Below, one piece after another: positions 56,101 to 64,000 of a DNA stretch of 64,000 bases. The stretch lies in NCBI GenBank assembly GCA_030770545.1, contig JAUCMP010000030.1, positions 3,387,001 through 3,451,000 of the forward strand, in the 5' to 3' direction. How positions within the stretch are numbered: the first letter of the stretch is position 1; each line of letters opens with the position of its first letter. The position numbers and the translations under genes are program-made. The DNA comes from Macropodus opercularis (lineage: Eukaryota > Chordata > Actinopteri > Anabantiformes > Osphronemidae). Under the pieces are notes generated by a model. The model made no database searches. It was not told where the DNA came from and saw only the letters and a list, made by a program, of their open reading frames with translations.

Positions 56101-58080
56101 AAGTGAATTTATTTAACACAAGGACCATGCTCATGTATTTGGCTTATTGTAAATGTAGAAATATGATTAGCTTTGCTTAGCAGGCCACTGAGCTCTCTTC
56201 CTCTGTACATCCTTCTTGTTACATATTTGGGGTTTGGTTCTGAAGAGTTTCTTTGCTAAGACCAAATCTAACAAAACTTTCTGTTTTGGGACTGAGTGTT
56301 GAGATTAAAAATCATAACCTTTAAATTCCTGCCTTATCCAAACACATTTGCACAGTCTTGTAGAAACTGTGACTATGCTTTGAGGCCTTCCCTTAATATT
56401 CCTTTACGTTTTTTAGGGTGGACATTTTGGGGACCTTGTTTTGAAATGCAAGTATTATTTCTTTGCACTGATCCACAAACTGTCAAACTGTGACGCTGAT
56501 GTCGCGCCACTGGGTGGCAGCCAAACTACACCTTTGTGAGCATCTACCCAACGTGACAAACGGCCGTTCCTTCACTGCTTTTATATGCAGCTGCAGTTAA
56601 CTTACTACCAAACTGTGTCTGGAGAAGACACATGAAAATGAAAATGCTGTCACACTGTGGATCTGACCTTCTGTGTGTCTGCAAAGCCAGTCGGTACTTT
56701 TCAAGCAGCCACAATGAGAAACTGAAGAGAAGCTTTGGCTGGTGCTGGACAGCTTGCTTGTGTTAAATCCCACATTAAATGAAAGCACCTTCATTCATTT
56801 TGATGAGCACATTGCAGCCATCATAGGTTGGACTATTAAAAAGTCCATAGGTCATTACTCACACAAAGTTTTCAGCTGTCAGCTATAAGATTTTATTTCT
56901 TTCCTATCTGATATGTATTAAAATCTGACCACAGATTTAAAAAAAAAACTGTGGTGTTATCGCTAATATTTACTAAATATTGTACAAATACAATACACAC
57001 ACACCATCTACGGATCTCTCTAGAAAACACGGGGGCATTTCTGATCAGCTGTAGTCCAGCGATGGAGCAACAGTCAGACTGGAGAAAAGTGGAGCCTGTT
57101 TGGTGCAGATCTCAACAGCAGTATTCGATTTTACTATGACATGACTGGAGGACGCAGGGAGGAAATGACTGAACTTTCAAATGAAAGTGTTATGACACTG
57201 GATCATTTTGTTCTGCTACAGAACATGAGGTGGAAGATAATGTCAGTAACTTTACACACCTAAGGTTAACTACCCTTGATCTCTATTATGGATCAATTTT
57301 CGATTAAAAGAGCACATGTTGCTTAGGAGGTCCTTCCTTCCAGATCGGTTCTTTATTAAGGCTGAATCTTCCCAGTGGTCTGTGGAACAAATTCAGCAGT
57401 GGACAGGAGGGAATGTGTTGCTTCAGAATCACTCTTCCCCAACCCCTGAATCCCATACGTCCCAGCTCCCAGCTGCAGGACAAGCAACAAAGAAAACCTT
57501 CCTCCTGCTTATTTCCTTTGCTTGCGTTGGAGCCTCACTCTCACAGTAATACCTGAGGTCAGGCGCCCACTGCATCTCTGTGTGCTGAAGGACCACGGAC
57601 CCGCTGGCTGGAGCCTTCTCCAAGGTTTTTACCCAGTCCCTGTCCCAGCCTGCTTTAGTACTGTATGGTCTTCCACTGCAGTTCTTTTGTCTAGCAAACC
57701 CTGCATTTCTAGCCTCAACAACTACTGGCCAGTACCTTGTACGTTAAATGTACCTGTTGTGTGACGTACTGACCAGGTGGCACTTGCTGTAATGACAATA
57801 AAAAGCATATCTATCTTATTAATATTGGTTTAGCTAAGTGGTCGTTGTCTGGGATTAGTAATTGTCTCTTTGAGTGTGTGATGGTGATGGAGAGCTGCTG
57901 GGCAACACAGGAAATCTGACACTGGGGAAGCTCCTCCCTGCTCACATTCGTCCAGCAACTGGTTCATTCCAGAGTGAGGCTGATAAGGTGAGCTGGTGAA
58001 TTTATAAGGAACCTCACGCTGTCACAATCCCAGTGTCCCATCCAATTTTCTGTCTGTTTTCCAGTTTGAAGTACCTACTG
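56101..58080. other. Gene-free stretch
   Basis: No coding exon was found. Near 57735-57810 the sequence 'GGCACTTGCTGTAATGACAATAAA' resembles a LINE 3' end, but no coding part is attached. The rest is unremarkable. Confidence 0.4.
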
Positions 58081-58165
58081 AACGACCCCACTGTAAACCA
58101 GGGGGCGCCAAAGCTCAAAAACACACCAGGGTTGGATAAAACAGCCTTCGTGGTTGATTTGAGGT
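58081..58165 (+). mobile_element. piggyBac-like MITE, partial copy 3
   Basis: This segment matches the left-internal part of the MITE copies at 37451 and 26816: AACGACCCCA, then 'GCCAAAGCTCAAAAACACAC' and 'ACCAGGGTTGGATAAAACAG'. It lacks both termini and TTAA flanks, so it is a broken copy. Confidence 0.8.
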
Positions 58166-58454
58166 CTCCATGGGTTTTATAGCTCTTTGTTCTTAGTCCA
58201 CGTTTTCAACCTGTGGCCTCAACACCCTTAAAGAGATTCTGGCAAATCCTTCTGCACCTCAAGGGCAGGAAGCAGTTCAGTCCACCAGTGGTGTTTGCAC
58301 TGACAGTGGAGGGGGTTTACATCAAATGGATGGTGGAAGGAATGCCCCAGGGCACCGTCTCTGGGTGTCGTGGGGCTTCCTTGGGTGACGTCCCTCTGTT
58401 CATATTGCATGGGCCAGGTGCCCTGTCCTCTCCAGGTTTCTGCCTCTTGGGTCT

Positions 58455-58735
58455 TGTAAGAGACGGATGGATGAGTGCAGCAGCAGCAGTAATGTAGTGT
58501 GTTCTAGCCCGTTGTGGTGAGATTTGTGGCTCGATTAACATTCCTGTGGCCTGTGGTTGTCAGCTTTGTCTTGACTGAAAGGACTAGATCCTGGATACAG
58601 GGTTTATCACGAGGAGCTCCTCCACGTTGAGACGAGCCCACTGAGGTGGCTTAGGCTTGTGTATGAGATGCCTCCTGGAAAGAGGCCACAGCAAGACGTC
58701 ACAGCTCCCACAGCAGAGTCTGGTTTCATGTAAAA
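58455..58735 (+). mobile_element. RTE-clade (Rex3-like) LINE fragment, downstream part of ORF
   Basis: 'GACGGATGGATGAGTGCAGC' at 58462-58481 and 'CCGTTGTGGTGAG' near 58509 match the post-YADD region of the common fish RTE-like element. After a deletion, 'GGAGCTCCTCCACGTTGAGA' (58613-58632) and 'TGAGGTGGCTTAGGC' match its later C-terminal region. Heavily decayed, with no open frame. The recognition rests on remembered family sequence. Confidence 0.65.
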
Positions 58736-58983
58736 ACCGATATGAACAACTAAAAGCAAAGTGTGTGAAAAGACTCACTGTCCCCCTGAATTAGTGGGAG
58801 CATTCAGTGCTTTTTTGGTGATCTCTGGACATTCAGCCGTGTCTCAGGATCAGTCTCTTCCAAACCTACTAATGTTTGAAACATGTCAAACATCTCTCTG
58901 TTCACTAGCAAGACAAAAGTCTTTCAGACTCTGATAATCAATTCGATGCTTTTTTATTCAGCCTTCCAGCTGGGAGCCTCTAA

Positions 58984-59086
58984 ATGAACCCATATTCGTG
59001 ATTATGATGATACTGGTCCCTCGTTAGAGGTGGATTTCTGCAAGATTTCAGTTTACAGTAGCCCATTACTGTATGTGCTTTTCTAT
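58984..59086 (+). repeat. Dispersed repeat of unknown family, copy 2
   Basis: Partner of the block at 55760-55867, same orientation, about 3.2 kb downstream. The flanks beyond the matched block do not align, so it looks like a short dispersed repeat and not one large tandem duplication. Confidence 0.85.
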
Positions 59087-61240
59087 TCATTGTAAATATC
59101 TGCAGTAAATGAAATGACTTGGGAGCCAAAGCTTCTGCAAAACCAGAGACAAACATAGCAAAAGAGAACAAAAACTATTGCGTATTTGTTTCCACAGAAA
59201 TTGAATACTTTGCTATTTCCACTTTTCTTTACAGTTCTGAGGTTTGGGGAACTTAAAAGTCTGGTTTTGTAACTCGCCCCCTCACCTCAGCCTCTGACAA
59301 ACAGGCACACACACACTTTGCAGCGCCCAGAGGGAACCAACGGGATGCTGGAGAGCACTGCATTTGCAACTGGAGCAGACATAGTTCACCCGACAGGATT
59401 TTCTACAAATCCTTCAATTGAATTTCTCCCTCCCGCGAGGGGAAGATGCTGCTCCCTCTCCAGCCCAATATCCCCACACAAACACTTGCGTCAGCTGTTT
59501 GTGTTTGCCAATACATTATGACTATGAATATTTTAAAGGAAGAATTTTCTGCACTTTTGGAAGGAACCTGTTCTGGTTGAATGCACACACGCTTAATTTT
59601 GTGTTATACAATTACACCCATTGTTAATTATATCATAAAAATAATTCGACATTACACGGACAGCTGTGTTGTTAACCGTCATTTGACTCCATGAGACACA
59701 AGCTCATCATTAACCAGCCATAGATGGATGAACAATGACTTACTGGACCTTCGACACTATTCTGTGACTTACTGCAGACTGAACAAATGCAAAGCGACTG
59801 TAGTTATTTTAGTTAGTTTCCTCATTATTTGCCTCACATAGAAGCATCATTTAGTTAATGGCATGTTGCTGCAGTCACTGCTCCGTTGACTTGTAGGACA
59901 GTAGCTGCCATCAGTGGAGTTAACGGTAAATTCAGTGGTTTGCTGTTCAGGAGAACGAAATGTCCTGTTATCCCTGATTCAACATGTTTACTTCCGTGCC
60001 CTTTCACCATAGCTGATGTCTATCTGCTGTGTTATTGATGAGTAAAACATTGCAGCTGTTGAGACTAGTGTGAGCCACACACTTCCCCCATCGCATTCAG
60101 CCTGTTGCCTAGAGCTAAGTGGATGCAATTGATTCCAGGGAAGAATAAGTTAAAAAGAGAGAGACAGCATCGCCTTGGTGCAGCGACGAGGAGGAAATGT
60201 GTGAGAGAGCGACAGAGACGGACAGATGGTGATGCTACATAGTTCACCTCTCATCACCTCCGGCAGCGTTTTGGCCAAAGTTAGATATGGGAAGGTAAAG
60301 TGAAAACAGGGTTACAGGGAATGAAGAAACATCGTTCTGTCACATTGAAATGATCCTATTTTGAAAGTCACACAGATTTAGAAAAACAAAGCTATTCTAA
60401 GTAGAACGTTAACGTTCAACTCTCAACACAGTCGGTCCAGTACATGAATACATACGGTTTGTGTGTATGAAATGATAAATTAGGGAATAATACCAAGAAA
60501 TATGTCAGTTCAGGTGCAGCTCACAACAACATGTTTGTTTCATTGCTGCCCATCTGACAGCTCAGCGGACGCTTCACCTCCTGCTGTCGCTCAGGAGGGA
60601 GGACGGGACAAAAATGATTATTTCTTGAGGCACTGAGTAATTGATTGTATTCAATGCACCATATTTTGCTTGACATTTTACATTTTGTTTCTTATTATTA
60701 CTTCATGTAATAACGTGTCTGCCACCTGAAATCATTTTATTGTTTCTTAGATTTATGTGTCGTGATTGACAGGAGTTATTTCTGTTCTGTTTTTTTATGT
60801 AGACAGAGGAATTCAAGTGCAGGGAATATGTTCTGACAGTAATACTATAATATTGAAACAAGATGCTGACCAGCCGTAACAAGCTACCACAGACAAAAGT
60901 TGTGTCGTCCATCCCTCACCTACAGCTGTAGCGCTTGAAAAGGACCAGTACAGTATTTTCACTGCGTACGTTGGTGGGGCCAAATATTTTAATCCCATGA
61001 CTGAGCTAAAAGCTGTTTCGACCACCAGGCGTCGCAAATTTCCACACCCCCAGTTCACGGCAGCTTCCAGCAGCAGCTTGTCACTGTAGCCCAATGGCTC
61101 GACAAACAGCAGTAATGTGTTTATTATGGAGACGTGTTTTGATGGTTTCTGTTCCTCTGTAAAGCTTTATTGATTTTCTTCACAATAAAATCTAACAATT
61201 ACTGGAAGCTCAGAACCTCAGATTCAGCAGGAACAAGCTG
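59087..61240. other. Gene-free stretch
   Basis: No exon, RNA gene or recognisable transposon is visible. Short open frames here have no domain signature. Confidence 0.4.
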
Positions 61241-61246
61241 CTCTTT

Positions 61247-61650
61247 GCTCCAGCCATGGAACGCTGGACCAAAAGGGGACATGGGAGCTTTGTGGATCTG
61301 GAGAAGGTGTTTGACTACGTCCAACCCCTGTAAGACCAGAGCAGGAGCCTGGTCCACATTTCCAGGGCTGCTCTTTGTCACCGGTTCTGTCCATTATATG
61401 TATGGGCAGAATCTCGAGGCGCGTTGCCTTCTTCGTCTGACCATTAGCAGCAGCATTAAAAGCAGCTCGGGAGAATCAGCACCTCCGAGTCCAAGTCCAT
61501 GGTCCTCAACTGGACAATGGTGGCCTGCTGTCTCCAGGCCTGAAGTGGAGGAGTTCTAGTATCCTGAGGTCTTGAAGGATGGAGCCTGAGACTGATGAAC
61601 TGTGCGTCAGCAGCAGTAATGTTGGTGCGTGTTAGCTCCAACGCTGCTGC
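61247..61650 (+). mobile_element. RTE-clade (Rex3-like) LINE fragment, reverse-transcriptase part
   Basis: The plus strand shows 'FVDLEKVFDYV' (about 61285-61320), the degenerate form of the first reverse-transcriptase catalytic block FxDLEKAFDRV. It is followed by a 'CPLSPVLF'-like region (near 61368-61398) with 'MYGQNLEAR', then 'ISTSKS'-like and 'VEEF' blocks near 61468-61560 ('GTGGAGGAGTTCTAGTATCC'). The YADD box region is deleted. It is a dead fragment of the same family as 58455-58735. Confidence 0.8.
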
Positions 61651-64000
61651 AGCTCTTTGGCAGTTTTTGTAAGGAAATATTTCGAACCCTGACTTAGAAC
61701 GTAGTTGTTGTTTCCAGATATATGGAATCAGCATAAAAAGTACTATAAGTTAAAACATTGTTGTTGAAAAATGAAACGCGTGTCCATAAAGATTGGAGCC
61801 ACAGTTGGACGACTGCGGCTGTACATCATCATGTCGCACCTATCGGAGCCAGAGTTATCTGAGGTGGTGCTTGGTGTAAAGCATCTGATGCGTTTGCTGT
61901 GGGAAGTAAACCTGCTTGAAACACACATCTTCCCCCACCTGAGGCAGAAACCACATCATTATCAGGCCGCTCTCTGACAAGGACACTGTTTGAGTTCAAC
62001 CTTGTCATGGACAACATGGAGTCTGTCTGATTATGATTAGCAAAGTAATCAAAGGTAATTGCAGTTCTGTCAAACCGCTCATGCTCTACATCTCTCTTGG
62101 TCTTGACTTCAGGCAGAAAACTTAAACCATTGGTTTGTGTGTGCATGTCATCCTGAGCGAGTAAACACCAAAGACTCCAGCTTTGTCTTTTCTGTCAATC
62201 ATCATCAATGTTTCTTCTCAATTAAAAAGCTGACGTTACATTTAGTTCTTTAAATGCTGAAAGCATTTGTTGGTGTCAGTGATTGTTATAAAGTACAATG
62301 AAATGTACATTTAACATTTAAATTGAACATTTTAAATGCCTTCACAAATATATCATCATACAGAATCTAATCTCTGCTGCTGCATCCTGATTTATTAAAC
62401 ATGCTACAGCCTGGCATCGCATGGCTGTGGGAAGTTGCAGGCATGAGTTGGCTCCTGTCTGATGTTTGTCACCATGCGGCCACGTGATCACAGGAGCTAC
62501 TGTAGTTAAATGCTGTTGTAGGTATTACACTGGAAATTGCAGAAGAATTCGTTAACCACGCTCACACCTGCAGGTTAACGTTCGGTTGTTGGATGGTCAA
62601 AAACTACAATATGAGTTATATAGTATATATAGTTTGAATAGTGACAAACATCAAATTAAACCATCAACCTCTTGAACCATCCAAAACTAAAATCGAATTC
62701 TCTACCATTTACTTAATATTCAACCTTTTCCTGGTCTCCAGTGTAGTTTGGGTACGTTTGGGTTCTGGCTGCTCTTTTACTTTTTTACTGTCAGAAAATG
62801 ACTCAACTCTCACGATTGAGAGCGTGTCTACTACTGTTTTGATTATTTTATGATCAATTCAAATTTCCTCCATCTTCCTTTTTATTGCCATAGTGAGATG
62901 TTACTCTGTCCGAGGCATTTTATGATACAGTTTCAAATGTTTTAACATGTTCACCAACCCAGCGACGTATTCACTCACTGACAGCTCTCACTCCCCCGTT
63001 TGCTCCGCTGGAACAGACCCGGTCCAACGAGCTGCCGTCTCGTCCTAGACTATCACCAGACAGTGTGTTAGTGTTTGTTGCCCTGGTCTTCAAGCAGCAG
63101 GAAATGTAGTTAAAACCAAAAATGTTTTAGATTTATTTGAAAGCCTGTGTTAAGTTCAGTGCATCACCCAACAGAGCATCATTCGACTCAACACATCAGA
63201 CAAAGCAAACTTCCTCCTCAGCAGTTAGTTTTTATGTTACAGTCGTTCTGGCTCCTCGATGACTTTTCTGTGTAGCAGATGTCGTTCTTTTCCTCGCGCG
63301 CTGAAGAACAGCAGGGCTTTTGATTAAAAATTGTGGCACAGCAGACACAAATAAATGTCTCGTGGAGAACAACAGAAAACGAAACAAAAAGGATTAGAAA
63401 AGCAGATTTGCATTCAGTTACTTTTGAAATGTAGAATCAATGAGAAATGTAGCTGCACACGCTGCCGGAAGGATTAGGGTTTGTTTGTTTGTTTGTTTGT
63501 TTGTGTTTGTTTGTTTGTTTGCTGGTTTGTGAGGCGTCTTGTTTAAAGCCTCCTGCTGAGCAGTATTGCCTGGAGGGAGTCAGAGGGACTGTGTCTATCA
63601 CGTCAGCTTTGACCCAAAGTTCAAACTAGGAGCGTTTTTCAGTGAACGGTACGATGTCTTGTCTAAGTTGTTGCTCTTCTTCACGGGCTGTACTGAGCAG
63701 CAGATGGAGACATGAATGGTCCACACTGGACTTGTTTCCGTGTTAGATGCTAGTAGTGTCATTTGTCTTGAGTGTCAGTTCCACTGACGTACACTGAGGC
63801 GGTGTCTTACCGCACAAATGTGTTGTCATAGAGACGTCATGGTGCAGCCATTAGCAGGGATGGTACAGAGCGCAGCGTGTTGAAGTGTCTGTGGGATGAT
63901 GATTGATGATTAGCATGGTGACAAAGTAGTAATCACCCTGCCAGGAGCTGCTTTCTGCTTTTAAAAGTGCTCTGTTCCTGCGTGTGGGTTCGCCACCAGA
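61651..64000. other. Gene-free right edge of the window
   Basis: No coding exon is supported. The only clear feature is a (TTTG)n run at 63478-63521. Composition is AT-rich between about 62170 and 62390. Confidence 0.4.
63478..63521. repeat. (TTTG)n microsatellite
   Basis: About ten TTTG units with one GTGTTT interruption. Confidence 0.95.

Noticed and set aside
38081..64000. LEMD1, KLHDC8A or mir-135b expected from mammalian synteny
   Set aside because: I looked for kelch or LEM-domain exons and for the mir-135 seed region on both strands and saw none. A proper profile search could still find a diverged copy.

Overview
This is vertebrate nuclear DNA, most likely from a percomorph-type teleost fish. 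The evidence is split genes with GT-AG introns, long CA/GT microsatellites, and a typical fish repeat set: L2/CR1, RTE (Rex3-like), Tc1, a tRNA-derived SINE, piggyBac-like MITEs, and a Ty3/gypsy element with the unusual Gmr1-type domain order. I see no bacterial-style operons, CRISPR arrays or phage genes. I found no clearly novel multi-gene system. The interest lies in the gene models and in how repeats sit on splice and polyadenylation positions.

Three protein-coding genes can be rebuilt exon by exon. elk4 is on the + strand (coding 9199-13788) and encodes a ternary-complex ETS factor of about 491 aa. mfsd4a is on the - strand (25059 down to 17077) and encodes a 12-pass major facilitator protein of about 497 aa. 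cdk18 is on the - strand (38062 down to 29047) and encodes a PCTAIRE kinase of 469 aa in 15 coding exons. Their order and relative orientation match what I recall of human 1q32.1 (CDK18-MFSD4A-ELK4), which supports the orthology calls. elk4 and mfsd4a converge tail to tail and their 3' ends may overlap near 16.3-16.4 kb. mfsd4a and cdk18 run head to tail on the same strand.

Layout: 1-5800 is intergenic with a SINE and an L2 tail. 5810-6320 is a CpG-rich block, probably the elk4 promoter. 5964-9190 is elk4 intron 1, and 9199-13788 is elk4 coding with a Tc1 fossil in one intron. 13789-16430 is the elk4 3' UTR. 17077-25059 is mfsd4a with an L2 LINE in intron 3. 25060-29046 holds the mfsd4a promoter region, the cdk18 3' UTR and a piggyBac-like MITE. 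29047-38080 is cdk18. 38.1-64 kb has no gene I can recognise. It is AT-rich or unremarkable DNA with a transposon graveyard: LTR remnants at 48-51 kb, a double palindrome at 52.4 kb, an L2/CR1 LINE at 52.5-53.6 kb, a Gmr1-like gypsy at 53.85-55.5 kb, and RTE fragments at 58.5 and 61.3 kb. This stretch may hold non-coding 5' exons or regulatory DNA of cdk18.

In the cell, ELK4 would bind SRE promoters with SRF and be switched on by MAP kinases. CDK18 is a cyclin-dependent kinase of the TAIRE subfamily. MFSD4A is an orphan (SLC60 family) carrier. Nothing in the window suggests the three act in one pathway. Their linkage looks like conserved synteny.
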